Of a stretch of DNA of 64,000 nucleotides, positions 45,917 through 57,797 are shown piece by piece. The DNA is from Rugamonas brunnea (GTDB taxonomy: Bacteria; Pseudomonadota; Gammaproteobacteria; Burkholderiales; Burkholderiaceae_D). Made by a program: the position numbers and the translations under genes. Position 1 is the stretch's first letter, and each line of letters begins with the position of its first letter. The notes beneath the pieces are model-generated. The model made no database searches and was not told the origin of the DNA. It saw nothing but the letters and a program-made list of their open reading frames with translations. Location of the stretch: the NCBI RefSeq assembly GCF_014042345.1, contig NZ_JACEZT010000007.1, positions 62,001 through 126,000 on the forward strand. The letters run 5' to 3'.

Positions 45917-47779
45917 GTGTCTGACGACGCCCTGGCTGATGATGAACTTGCGGATGACGGCTTGCCGTCAGCCGTGGTCAGGCGGCCCGACGGCGTGTAC
46001 TTCCGGGCCGACGCGCAGGCCGTGGCCTGCCAGGCCGCCGTCAACCAGGTCTTCCTGTCCAGTGCCTGCTTCGCCGGGCTTGATTATTCCGTCTTCATCC
46101 GCGTGCTGTACAACTGCGGCCCGGCGCTGCCGCAAGGCTTGCAGAACCAGGCCCTGATCCGCTTCGCCGACGATGTCCAGCCGTTTCCGTCGGCGCGGCG
46201 CGAACTGTACAAGGCCGTGCGCATCGTGCACGGCGAAGCCGAATACTATTTCGAGCCCGTGTTCCTGGAGGTGCCGGACGCGCCGCCCCAGCCGGCCCGT
46301 CTCGATTTCGGCGAATTCGTGGCCGACATGTGGGTCAAGGGTATCCGCTTCGGCATCGACGCGCCGGCCGTCAAGGCGGTGATCGCATCGGGCAAGGCGG
46401 CGCGCATCGTGGCGGCGCGGCGGCTGGACCCCACGCCGGGCGTGGACGCCGCCTTCGTCGAAGTGTCGCGCGATATCCACCGCAGCAACGCGCCGCGCGA
46501 GATGGCCGACGGCCGGCTCGACTGGCACACCTTCCAGAACCGCTTCCCCCAAGTCAAGGCGCACACCCGGCTGCTGCGCAAGGTGCCGCGCGTGGCCGGC
46601 GTGCGCGGCTACGAGTTGTCGGGCATCGTGATCGAGCCGCCGCCGCCACGCGACATCGAACTGAGCACCGTGGCCGGCACCGGCACCGTGATCGAGCACC
46701 AGCCCGACGGCGAATACCTGGTGGCGGCGGTGGAAGGCTTCCTGCACGTTGACCCGTCCAGCAAGCGCATCTCGATCGGCCCCAAGATCATCAGCCGCGA
46801 AGGGGTGAGCGCGCGCACCACGGGCAATTTGCAGCTGGCGGGCGAGTACGAGGAGTTCGGCGAAGTCCAGGAGCAGCGCACGGTGGAGGGCGGCAGCATC
46901 ACCATCCACGGCGACGTGTTCGGCAAGATCAGCTCGCGCGGCGGCACCATCGTCCTGCACCGCAACCTGGTGGGCGGCAGCGCCGTCAACGCCAACGGCG
47001 ACATCCGCATGAAGGGCGTGGCCTCGGGCGCCGTGCTGCAGACCAAGAACGGCGAGATCACGGTGGCGCGGGCCGAGAATTGCGTCATCTCCGGCACCCG
47101 GGTGCTGGTGGGCGAGGCCGTCAATTGCGAGATCATCGGCGATGACGTGATGATCAAGCTGGCCATCGGCTGCGCCGTGGCGGGCCGCAAGATCGACATC
47201 GCCAGCGCCGGGCCCCGCAAGCAGTCGGAGATGCTGGTGTTCGCGCTGGTGCCCGACACGTCCAAGTACGATTTCAAGCTGGCCGAACTGGGCACGCAAC
47301 TGGCGCGGCACGAGCGCGAGGCTGCGCAGCGCAAGAACGAGATGGATGGCCTGACGGGCCAGACCGAAGTGCGCAACTACCTGACCCTGGCCACCCGCGT
47401 GCGCAAGCATGAAGTGGTGCTCACGCCGGAGCAGGAGCAGTTGTTCCACAAGATGGCCGGCGCCGTGGGCCCTACGCTCAAGGCGGTGGCTAAGTTGTCG
47501 CTGGCGCTCAAGGCCGAGCAGGTGCGGCAGGAGCAGGTGCGCGAGCAGATGGCGCTGGTGGAACGCCAGAAACAGCAGGTGATGCGCGGCTCGCGCTGCG
47601 TGGTGCGGCTGGTGGACGGCGACGTGACGGTACGCTCGATGGTGTTCAATCCCGACCTGGGCCCCTTGCACGACAGCGCGCCCAAAGCCATCAAGGCCAT
47701 GCTGCGCACGACCGGCAACAGCCGGCCCGTGCTTTTTTCAGGCAGCAGCGGCGCCGTCGACTGGGCGCTGGGCGAATAA
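45917..47779 (+). CDS. FapA (DUF342) family protein, copy 2
   Basis: 620 aa. GTG start at 45917 with GAGGAA upstream, mirroring copy 1; an earlier in-frame ATG at 45878 lacks a ribosome-binding site. Same architecture: FapA domain, DUF342 beta-helix (ITIHGDVFGKISSRGG, MKGVASGAVLQTKNGEITV), coiled coil with ARHEREAAQRKNEMDGL. Clear paralogue of the preceding gene over the full length, with shared RTTGNL.LAG and YEEFG motifs. The acidic N-terminus (DDALADDELADDG) is unique to this copy. Probable old tandem duplication followed by divergence. Confidence 0.85.
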   Translation: MSDDALADDELADDGLPSAVVRRPDGVYFRADAQAVACQAAVNQVFLSSACFAGLDYSVFIRVLYNCGPALPQGLQNQALIRFADDVQPFPSARRELYKAVRIVHGEAEYYFEPVFLEVPDAPPQPARLDFGEFVADMWVKGIRFGIDAPAVKAVIASGKAARIVAARRLDPTPGVDAAFVEVSRDIHRSNAPREMADGRLDWHTFQNRFPQVKAHTRLLRKVPRVAGVRGYELSGIVIEPPPPRDIELSTVAGTGTVIEHQPDGEYLVAAVEGFLHVDPSSKRISIGPKIISREGVSARTTGNLQLAGEYEEFGEVQEQRTVEGGSITIHGDVFGKISSRGGTIVLHRNLVGGSAVNANGDIRMKGVASGAVLQTKNGEITVARAENCVISGTRVLVGEAVNCEIIGDDVMIKLAIGCAVAGRKIDIASAGPRKQSEMLVFALVPDTSKYDFKLAELGTQLARHEREAAQRKNEMDGLTGQTEVRNYLTLATRVRKHEVVLTPEQEQLFHKMAGAVGPTLKAVAKLSLALKAEQVRQEQVREQMALVERQKQQVMRGSRCVVRLVDGDVTVRSMVFNPDLGPLHDSAPKAIKAMLRTTGNSRPVLFSGSSGAVDWALGE

Positions 47780-47801
47780 GGCCACGCCGCCCGAGGTGGC
47801 C
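47780..47801. terminator. Short hairpin between convergent FapA-2 and arfB
   Basis: GGCCAC (47780-47785) pairs with GTGGCC (47796-47801), 10-base loop, immediately after the FapA stop. Weak evidence beyond position. Confidence 0.3.
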
Positions 47802-47817
47802 GGACTGGCCGGCAGGG

Positions 47818-48228
47818 CTACAGCACGACTTTGCCGCGCAACTGCTTGCGCGCGCCGGCCAGGCTTTTGCTGTCGAGCCGCCTGCGCTGGCTGCCCAGCG
47901 TGGGGCGGGTGGCGCGCCGCGGCGGCGGCAGCACGGCCACGCTGTCGACCAGTTCCTGCAGGCGGCGCAAGGCGTCTTCGCGGTTGGCCTCCTGGCTGCG
48001 CGACTGCTGCGCCTTGATCACCACCACCCCTTCGCGCGTGATGCGGTGGTCGCGCAAGGCCAGCAAACGTTCCTTGATGTGCGATGGCAGCGACGACGCG
48101 CCGATATCGAAGCGCAGGTGCACCGCGCTCGACACCTTGTTCACATTCTGGCCGCCCGGCCCCTGGGCCCGGATGGCGATCAATTCCACCTGATGCGGAT
48201 CGACCGTGACGGATGGCTGCCCGTTCAT
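47818..48228 (-). CDS. arfB: Alternative ribosome-rescue factor ArfB (peptidyl-tRNA hydrolase)
   Basis: 136 aa from the ATG at 48228. The RF1-like catalytic loop GPGGQNVNKV with the GGQ motif is near residue 25, followed by a Lys/Arg-rich C-terminal tail (SQRRRLDSKSLAGARKQLRGK) that enters the empty mRNA channel of stalled ribosomes. The length is normal (~138 in E. coli). Hydrolyses peptidyl-tRNA on non-stop ribosomes. Stand-alone; divergent from cheW. Confidence 0.9.
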   Translation of the reverse strand: MNGQPSVTVDPHQVELIAIRAQGPGGQNVNKVSSAVHLRFDIGASSLPSHIKERLLALRDHRITREGVVVIKAQQSRSQEANREDALRRLQELVDSVAVLPPPRRATRPTLGSQRRRLDSKSLAGARKQLRGKVVL

Positions 48229-48482
48229 GGCGCGGTGGCGCGCACGCGGGCGCGCGGGCAGCGTAGGCGGGGTTGAGGGCGTGGCCAGTGCGGCATGGTG
48301 GCAAGCTGTGAAGGGGCGGGTGTTCATTGTAGCAAACTGGAAGTGGCGGGGGCGGCGTTGCGGCGGCGTTGAGGCGGCTCAACATCGGCAGCGGGGGCGG
48401 CGGTTAGGATGGCACATGCCTGTTACTGGACGCTGTGGCGCGGCTGGCGCCGCAGCGCCGAATTTCGGACGAAAGGAACACC

Positions 48483-49016
48483 ATGCCAACCGCGAAAACG
48501 CAATGCGCCAGCGCCACGCCGCCGCTGTCCGGAACCGTGCCGGGCACGGAGCCGGTGGCCGCCAGCGTCCAGCAGTACCTGAGTTTCCAGCTGGGCGGCC
48601 TGGAATACGCGCTCGACTTTCGCAAGGTGCAGGAGTTGCGGCCGCTGAAGGCGCTGGAGCGCTTCGCCACGGATGGTGAGATTGTCAGCGGGGTGGCCGT
48701 GTCGCGCGGCGTCATCATGCCCATCGTCGACATGCGCATCGCGTTTGGGCCGCGGCCCGAGCGCCACGATCCGATGACGGACGTGATCATCCTCAAGCTG
48801 TCGAGCTGCGTGATGGGGATGGTGGTCGATGGCGTGACGGACATCGTCAGCCTGAGCGCGGAGCAGATCCAGCCCATCCCTGGCGCCGGGGCCGGCCAGC
48901 CTGTCGATTACCTGCTGGGACTGGGCGAGGTGGACGGGCGGCGCCTGATCGTGGTCGATATCGACCGCCTGATGTCGATCCGCAAAGTGCCGGTGGGCGC
49001 GCGCCAGGCCGCGTGA
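48483..49016 (+). CDS. cheW: CheW-like chemotaxis coupling protein
   Basis: 177 aa from the ATG at 48483 (AAAGGAA upstream). The CheW fold begins at about residue 30: YLSFQLGGLEYALDFRKVQEL, RGVIMPIVDMRIAFG, DVIILKLSSCVMGMVVDGVTDIV, and DYLLGLGEVDGRRLIVVDIDRLM. It bridges chemoreceptors to CheA. No cheA or cheY is nearby; the Aer-like receptor at 61591 is a possible client. An N-terminal ~28-residue low-complexity extension precedes the domain. Confidence 0.88.
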   Translation: MPTAKTQCASATPPLSGTVPGTEPVAASVQQYLSFQLGGLEYALDFRKVQELRPLKALERFATDGEIVSGVAVSRGVIMPIVDMRIAFGPRPERHDPMTDVIILKLSSCVMGMVVDGVTDIVSLSAEQIQPIPGAGAGQPVDYLLGLGEVDGRRLIVVDIDRLMSIRKVPVGARQAA

Positions 49017-49036
49017 GCGAGGCGGCTCCAGAGCAA

Positions 49037-49115
49037 AAAACCGGGGTCAGGTCATGCTACCGGGCAATCAAGAAAACCGCTTGATTGCCCTGTAGCATGA
49101 CCTGACCCCGGTTTT
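49037..49115. repeat. REP-like long inverted repeat (36-base arms)
   Basis: Arms 49037-49072 and 49080-49115 are complementary with a single mismatch and a 7-base loop. The core GGGGTCAGGTC...GACCTGACCCC is a motif I know from dispersed extragenic repeats of Gram-negative genomes, some associated with REP-associated tyrosine transposases. It lies exactly between the convergent cheW and ABC-F genes, with A-runs and T-runs at the outer ends (AAAA / TTTT), so it may double as a bidirectional terminator. No transposase is present. Confidence 0.85.
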
Positions 49116-49131
49116 ACGGTGTTGGCGCGGG

Positions 49132-51126
<1,995 letters not shown>

Positions 51127-51137
51127 CAGGTGGTTCT

Positions 51138-52025
51138 TTACAGTTTGAGCTGGTCGGCCGTGAGCAGGAACACCATGTCGTCGCCGGCGCTGGTGGTGAG
51201 CCAGGTCAGGCCCAGGTGGCCGAAGGCCGCTTCCGCGAATGTGCGCTCGTTGCCGATTTCGACGATCAGGATGCCGTCGTCCGTCAGGCGTTCGGCGGCG
51301 CCGGCGACGATCTTGCGCACCAGGTCCATGCCGTCGCTGCCGCCATCGAGGGCGATCTGCGGCTCGGCCAGGTATTCCTTGGGCAGCTTGGCCATCGAGC
51401 CGGAGTTCACATACGGCGGGTTGGTGATGATCAGGTCATACTTCTTGGCCGGCACGTTGGTGTACAGGTCGGACTGGATCAGGTTGACGCGGTCTTCCAG
51501 CTTGTAGGTGGCCACGTTGCGGCGCGCGACTTCCAGCGCATCGGCCGAGATGTCGACGGCGTCCACCTGGGCATCCGGGAAGGCGTCGGCCAGCATGATG
51601 GCCAGGCAGCCGGAACCCGTGCACAGTTCCAGGATGTTGGCGATGTTGTCCGGCTCATTGACCCACGGCGCGAAGTAGTCGGGGATCAGTTCGGCGATGA
51701 AGGAGCGCGGCACGATGGTGCGCTCGTCGACGTAGAAGTTGTAGGTGCCCAGCCATGCCTCGTTGGTGATGTAGGCGGCCGGCACGCGGTCCACGGCGCG
51801 GCGCTCGATCACGGCCAGCACGGCCGCCACTTCCTCGGGCAGCAGGCGCGCGTCCAGGAACGGGTCCAGCTTGTCGAGCGGGAGCTTGAGCGTGTGAAGG
51901 ATCAGGTAGGCCGCCTCGTCGAGCGCCTCGGCGCTGCCGTGGCCGAAGAACAGCTGGGCGGTGTTGAAGCGGGTGACGGCGTAGCGCAGCAGGTCGCGCG
52001 GCGTGGTGAAGGGAGTCGTGGTCAT
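51138..52025 (-). CDS. prmB: 50S ribosomal protein L3 N5-glutamine methyltransferase PrmB
   Basis: 295 aa. Rossmann SAM-binding motif ILELCTGSGCLAIMLA (about 135-150) and the substrate motif IITNPPYVNSGSM, followed by the conserved LDGGSDGMDLVRKI. Methylates Gln150 of L3 in E. coli. The N-terminal helical domain (DLLRYAVTRFNTAQLFFGHG) distinguishes PrmB from PrmC. In the run yffB, dapE, prmB, ABC-F. Confidence 0.92.
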   Translation of the reverse strand: MTTTPFTTPRDLLRYAVTRFNTAQLFFGHGSAEALDEAAYLILHTLKLPLDKLDPFLDARLLPEEVAAVLAVIERRAVDRVPAAYITNEAWLGTYNFYVDERTIVPRSFIAELIPDYFAPWVNEPDNIANILELCTGSGCLAIMLADAFPDAQVDAVDISADALEVARRNVATYKLEDRVNLIQSDLYTNVPAKKYDLIITNPPYVNSGSMAKLPKEYLAEPQIALDGGSDGMDLVRKIVAGAAERLTDDGILIVEIGNERTFAEAAFGHLGLTWLTTSAGDDMVFLLTADQLKL

Positions 52026-52101
52026 GGCGTTCTCGGTGTATCGCTCGGTGTATCGGTATGGTTGGCCCTCGGCCGGGCGCGCGGGCGCCCCGGGCCGGGC
52101 A

Positions 52102-53247
<1,146 letters not shown>

Positions 53248-53601
53248 TCAGGGATTGAAAATCTGTGCGTATTGCGCGGGCGAGAAGCCGACAGCCACCT
53301 GGCCATCGACGTCGAGCACGGGGCGCTTGACGATGGACGGGTAGGCCAGCACCAGGGCGATGGCGGCCGCGTCGTCCACCACGGCCGCCTTCTGCTCGTC
53401 CGACAGGGCGCGCCAGGTGGTGCCCTTGCGGTTCACCAGCACGTCGCGCGGCACGTGGCGCAGCCAGCCGGCCACCACGTCGGCCGTCAGGCCCTGCTTT
53501 TTGAAGTCGTGGAAGGCGAAATCGTGGCGCTGCTCGCCCAGCCACACGCGGGCTTTCTTGACGGTGTCGCAGTTGGGGATGCCGTAGAGGGTAATTGTCA
53601 T
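53248..53601 (-). CDS. yffB: ArsC/Spx-family reductase-like protein YffB
   Basis: 117 aa with the thioredoxin-like ArsC fold: YGIPNCDTVKKARVWL carries the single N-terminal active-site Cys, with no second Cys of arsenate reductases nearby; FHDFKKQGL and VKRPVLDVDG follow. YffB relatives are glutathione-dependent reductases of uncertain substrate, and the gene commonly precedes dapE, as here. Divergent from the c-di-GMP operon across 295 bases. Confidence 0.88.
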   Translation of the reverse strand: MTITLYGIPNCDTVKKARVWLGEQRHDFAFHDFKKQGLTADVVAGWLRHVPRDVLVNRKGTTWRALSDEQKAAVVDDAAAIALVLAYPSIVKRPVLDVDGQVAVGFSPAQYAQIFNP

Positions 53602-53896
53602 TGTAAATCAGTCACTTATGTATTTGGCCGCGGCTGCGGTGCAGGGGCGGGAGCTGCCGGCGACCGCCTCCGGAACGCGGATGGATCACGCGGCCGATGC
53701 GCAACCCGTTAGGATACCATGCCCGGCGCCCCGGCAGTGGCTGCGGCCGGCGGTGGCGGCCCCGCCACGGTGCGCGCGCATTTGCGCCACCGTAGCCGGC
53801 TTTGCGCTTACAATTTCAGGCAGATTATTCCCATTGGAAACGAGCGGGGCGGGCAGCCGCCTGTCCGCCCCACGTACCTGCATCGCCCACGCCGAC

Positions 53897-55195
53897 ATGA
53901 CCGACACCTCTCCATCCGCGCTGGCGCCCCGCAATTCGCTGGTACGCCGCCTGACCAGGATGAATTTGCTGGTGCTGAGCGTGACCATGCTGCTCACATT
54001 TATCCTGCTGGCCACCGCTACCTGGTGGGTGGCGCGTGCGCGCCAGATGCAAAGTGCGCAACTGAGCGCGCAACTGCTGGCCAACAGCGTGGCCCCCATG
54101 CTGGTGTTCGCGGACGCGGACGCGGCCCGCAACGAGCTGGCCGCGTTCTCGCGCCGCAGCGACCTGCTGCTGGTGCAGGTGTTGAATGAGCGCGGCGGCC
54201 TGTTCGTGCAGTGGCAGGCCGATGGCCAGCCGCAAGAGGGCGCGGCGCGCGTGCCGGCCGGCCTGGCCGCCGTCGACGCGCGCGGTGCGGCCGACACCAG
54301 CACGCTGGAAGTGTGGGCGCCGGTGCGGCTCAAAGGCGAGATGGTGGGGGCGCTGCTGCTGCGCGAAAGCCTGCAAAGCCTGCACCGGGCCGTGCTGCTC
54401 TTGACGGGCGTGGCCGCGCTGCTGATCGCCGCCGCCATCGGCATCGCCGCACGCGGCTTGAGCGTGGTGCAGCGGCGCGCGCTGGCGCCGCTGGTGGAGT
54501 TGTCCGACCTGGCCGAGCGCGTGGCGCAGGACCAGGACTACAGCCGGCGCGCGGCCGTGCGCCGCTCCGACGAAGTGGGGCGCCTGACGGAGCGCTTCAA
54601 TGACATGCTGCGGCGGGTCCAGATTTCGCAGGCGGATTTGCGCCACAAGCTGGTGCAGGAACAGGCGGCCGGCCAGCAGTTGCACCAGATGGCCCACCAG
54701 GACAGCCTGACGGGACTGCCCAACCGCCTGTTCTTCCAGGGCGAATTGCAGCGCTGCCTGGCGCTCAACGGCGAACGGGGTGAACTGATGGCGCTCATGT
54801 TCATCGACCTCGATAATTTCAAGACGGTCAACGACCAGCATGGCCACGACGCCGGCGACGCCGTGCTGCGCGAAGTGGCGCGCCGCATGGCTGGCGTGGT
54901 GCGGGCCGGCGATGTGCTGTGCCGGCTGGGCGGCGACGAATTCGCGCTGATCCTGCCGGCCCTGCCGGATGAGCATGCGGCCGAGCATCTGGCGCTGCGC
55001 CTGATCGAGGCCGTGCGCGTGCCGCTGCTGGTCGATGGCCAGGTGATGCCGGTCGGCGCCACCGTGGGCCTGGCTTTCAGTCCGCTCGATGCGCATGAGG
55101 CGGGCGAACTGCTCAACGCCTCGGACCAGGCCATGTACGCGGCCAAGCGGGCCGGCAAGAACACTTACCGGAGGGCGCGCGATGCGCAGATCTGA
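53897..55195 (+). CDS. YfiN/TpbB-like membrane diguanylate cyclase
   Basis: 432 aa from the ATG at 53897. Two membrane helices (about 22-44 and 165-190) enclose a periplasmic CHASE8-like domain (LLANSVAPMLVFADADAARNEL, as in YfiN). HAMP (about 190-245) leads to an active GGDEF domain (about 270-425): RLGGDEFALIL, with an inhibitory I-site RAGD five residues before it. It synthesises c-di-GMP and should be controlled from the periplasm by the YfiR encoded two genes later. Its 3' end overlaps the TonB receptor start by 14 bases. Plus strand, opposite to the flanking dap genes. Confidence 0.88.
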   Translation: MTDTSPSALAPRNSLVRRLTRMNLLVLSVTMLLTFILLATATWWVARARQMQSAQLSAQLLANSVAPMLVFADADAARNELAAFSRRSDLLLVQVLNERGGLFVQWQADGQPQEGAARVPAGLAAVDARGAADTSTLEVWAPVRLKGEMVGALLLRESLQSLHRAVLLLTGVAALLIAAAIGIAARGLSVVQRRALAPLVELSDLAERVAQDQDYSRRAAVRRSDEVGRLTERFNDMLRRVQISQADLRHKLVQEQAAGQQLHQMAHQDSLTGLPNRLFFQGELQRCLALNGERGELMALMFIDLDNFKTVNDQHGHDAGDAVLREVARRMAGVVRAGDVLCRLGGDEFALILPALPDEHAAEHLALRLIEAVRVPLLVDGQVMPVGATVGLAFSPLDAHEAGELLNASDQAMYAAKRAGKNTYRRARDAQI

Positions 55196-57272
55196 CCGTG
55201 CTGGCTGGCTGCTGATGCTGGCCGTGGCAGCCAGCTGGCCGGCCGCGCGCGCGCAAGCCGCGCCGCAAGAGCAGCAGGAAGGAGACCAGAAAGGGCAGCA
55301 GCAGGGCCTGTCCCGCAGCGAGCCGCAGGGACAGCAGCAGGGGCAGCCGTCCGGCGCTGAACCGCAAGGGCAGCCGGCCGGCGCCGATCCCACGCTGGAA
55401 CAATTGCTGCGCCAGACCTTGAACGACGTGCCGCGCGCCGTCGAGGAGTCGACCTCGTCGCGCTTTGCCCAGAGCGCGGCCGACGCGCCCTCGGTGACCT
55501 ACGTGCTGACGGATGCCGATATCGCGCGCCACGGCCTGCGCAACATGGGCGACATCCTGCGCAGCATGCCGGGCCTGTATGTGACCAGCGACGGCAACTT
55601 CACCTACGTTGGCGCGCGCGGCCTGGGACGGCCGGGCGATTTCAACGCGCGGTTGCTGTTCATGGTCGACGGCATGCGTGTGAACGACAACATCTACGAC
55701 GCCGGCTCGCTGGGCCCGGAGTTCTTCGTCGATGTGGACCTGATCGACCGGGTCGAATACGCGCCCGGTCCCGGCTCCGCCCTGTACGGCAATAACGCCT
55801 TCCTCGGCGTGGTGAACGTCATCACCAAGGGCGCGGACAAGCTGAGTGGCCTGCAGGCGCGGGCCAATATCGACAGCGACCGGCGACGCGAGGTGCGTGC
55901 CAGTTGGGGCCAGCGCGTGCCTGGCCAGTGGGAGGGCTGGCTGGCCGCCAGCACGTTCGAGCAGGACCGGATCGCGGCCCCGTTCGAGGTGCCGGCCGCG
56001 CAGCACGACGCGCTGGCGCGGCGCAACTGGGACCGGGGCGCGCGCCTGCTGGGCATGGCCAGCGCCGGAGACTGGACCTTGCGCACCGGCGTGTCGCAGC
56101 GCGAACGCGATTTCCCTGCCTACCTGACGTCGGCCGACGACAGCCCGCTGGGCCAGCAGCGCAATGTGTACGATGGTGCGTTCGCCTCGCTGGCCTGGGA
56201 CCACTCGGTGGGCGAGGACTGGAACCTGTACGGCGCCGTCGCCCTCAAGCGCAGCCAGTACCGTGACACCCATCCCTACCTGGCCGACGATGGGAGCGCG
56301 CGCGAATTCGATAATGTGGCGCTGGGGCGCTGGCTTAACGTGGACCTGCGCGTGAGCACGCACCGCTGGCGCGACCATGACCTGATGGCCGGCGCCGAGT
56401 ACCAGAGCGACCGGCGCCAGGAGATCACGTCCGGCACGGTGGGGCAGGAGCCGGATGCCATCTTCTACGGCCGCAACCGCCGCCACGGGCTGTTCGTGCA
56501 GGACGCATGGCGGCTGAACGACACGCACCGCCTGATCCTGGGCTTGCGCCGCGACCAGGCCATGGTGGGCGGCGGCAGCACCAATCCGCGCCTCGCGTGG
56601 ATCTGGAGCGGGGTGCCCGACGCCACGCTCAAGCTGATGTACGGCAGCGCATTCCGCGAAGCCAATCTGTACGAATACCAGGTCAACGCGCCGCAGGACG
56701 CGCCGCTGCCCACACCGGAGCGCGTGCGCACGCTGGAGCTGGCGTGGGACCACCGGCTTACCCCCCGGCTGCAATACCAGGTGTCGTTGTACGGCTCGCA
56801 GTTGCGTGACTTGATCAGCACCAACCAGGACATCGCCGTGTACGAAAACAGCAGCCTGATCCGCAATCGCGGTGCGGAACTGGGGCTGGAGCGGCGCTGG
56901 GATGGCGGCCAGCGGCTGCGCGCGACGGTCTCATTGCAGGATACGCGCGACAGCGCGGACCGGCGGCTCGAAAACTCGCCGCGCACGCTGGTCAAGCTGC
57001 TGTATGCGCAGCCGCTGCAGGGCGATGCGCTGCAGTTGTCGTGGCAGGCGTTGAGCGTGAGCCGGCGCAGCGCGTTCGAACAGGATTTGCCCGGTTACGC
57101 GCTGCTGAACGCGACGCTGCTATGGCGCCCCGGCCTGGGTACGGACGTGTCGCTGGGCCTGTACAACATAGGCAATGTGCGCTACTACGACATGCCGACC
57201 GGCGTGAACATACCGCTGCGGCAGGAGGGGCGCGTGCTGCGCTTCTCGCTGACACGGCGGTTCGGGTCATGA
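55182..57272 (+). CDS. TonB-dependent receptor in the yfiN-yfiR operon
   Basis: 696 aa from the ATG at 55182 (GGAGGG upstream). The signal peptide ends at about residue 25; an unusual Gln/Gly/Pro-rich stretch (about 26-68, QGQQQGQP-like) precedes the plug. The plug contains MGDILRSMPGLYVTSDG, LFMVDGMRVNDNIYDA, VDLIDRVEYAPGPGSALYGNNAFLGVVNVITKGA; the barrel ends RQEGRVLRFSLTRRF. It is in the vitamin B12/catecholate/colicin-type receptor class. It is bracketed by overlaps with a diguanylate cyclase and yfiR, so it may signal ligand or envelope state to YfiR instead of, or as well as, importing a nutrient (inference). Substrate unknown. Confidence 0.87.
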   Translation: MRRSDRAGWLLMLAVAASWPAARAQAAPQEQQEGDQKGQQQGLSRSEPQGQQQGQPSGAEPQGQPAGADPTLEQLLRQTLNDVPRAVEESTSSRFAQSAADAPSVTYVLTDADIARHGLRNMGDILRSMPGLYVTSDGNFTYVGARGLGRPGDFNARLLFMVDGMRVNDNIYDAGSLGPEFFVDVDLIDRVEYAPGPGSALYGNNAFLGVVNVITKGADKLSGLQARANIDSDRRREVRASWGQRVPGQWEGWLAASTFEQDRIAAPFEVPAAQHDALARRNWDRGARLLGMASAGDWTLRTGVSQRERDFPAYLTSADDSPLGQQRNVYDGAFASLAWDHSVGEDWNLYGAVALKRSQYRDTHPYLADDGSAREFDNVALGRWLNVDLRVSTHRWRDHDLMAGAEYQSDRRQEITSGTVGQEPDAIFYGRNRRHGLFVQDAWRLNDTHRLILGLRRDQAMVGGGSTNPRLAWIWSGVPDATLKLMYGSAFREANLYEYQVNAPQDAPLPTPERVRTLELAWDHRLTPRLQYQVSLYGSQLRDLISTNQDIAVYENSSLIRNRGAELGLERRWDGGQRLRATVSLQDTRDSADRRLENSPRTLVKLLYAQPLQGDALQLSWQALSVSRRSAFEQDLPGYALLNATLLWRPGLGTDVSLGLYNIGNVRYYDMPTGVNIPLRQEGRVLRFSLTRRFGS

Positions 57273-57790
57273 AGCGCGCGCGGCTCCCGTTGTTGGCCTG
57301 GCTGTCGGCTGCGCTGGCGCTGGCGTGCGCGCCCGCGCGGGCTGGCCAGGACGAGGCCGAACTGAAGGCCGCCTTCATCCACCGTTTCGCCCAGCTGACC
57401 CAGTGGCCGCCGCCGCCGCTGCGCGAATTCACGTACTGCGTGGCCGGCGATGCGGCGCTGCAGGAGGCGTTGCGGGCCATGGTGCAGCGGGCCGGCGGCG
57501 CCATCCCGACCCGGTTGCAGGCGCTGGGCGAGCCGCAGCGCGCCGCGCAGTGCCAGTTGCTGGTGCTGGGGACGAGCGAGCGTGGCCAGTTGCGGCGCTG
57601 GCAGGAAGCGCTGGGGGATGATCCGGTGCTGGTGGTGGGCGACAGCGCGGAATCGTTCCGCAACGGCGCCGTGATCGGGCTGGTGATCGAACCGAACGGT
57701 CTGGCGTTCCGCATCAACCACACGGAGGCGCGCCGGCGCGGCCTGGCGCTCAGCTACCAGATGCTCAAGCTGGCGCGCGAGGTGAAATAA
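57269..57790 (+). CDS. yfiR: YfiR-family periplasmic regulator (DUF4154)
   Basis: 173 aa. Signal peptide to about residue 24 (ACAPARA). The YfiR core shows AELKAAFIHRFAQLTQWP, the FTYCVAGD and RAAQCQLLVLG cysteines that can pair, DPVLVVGDSAESFRNGAVIGLV, and the terminal FRINHTEARRRGLALSYQMLKLA. YfiR binds the periplasmic part of YfiN and keeps the cyclase off; in Pseudomonas it is titrated by the OmpA-like lipoprotein YfiB. No yfiB is present here; the TonB receptor occupies the middle position. ATGA overlap with the receptor gene. Confidence 0.88.
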   Translation: MKRARLPLLAWLSAALALACAPARAGQDEAELKAAFIHRFAQLTQWPPPPLREFTYCVAGDAALQEALRAMVQRAGGAIPTRLQALGEPQRAAQCQLLVLGTSERGQLRRWQEALGDDPVLVVGDSAESFRNGAVIGLVIEPNGLAFRINHTEARRRGLALSYQMLKLAREVK

Positions 57791-57797
57791 GCACGCG

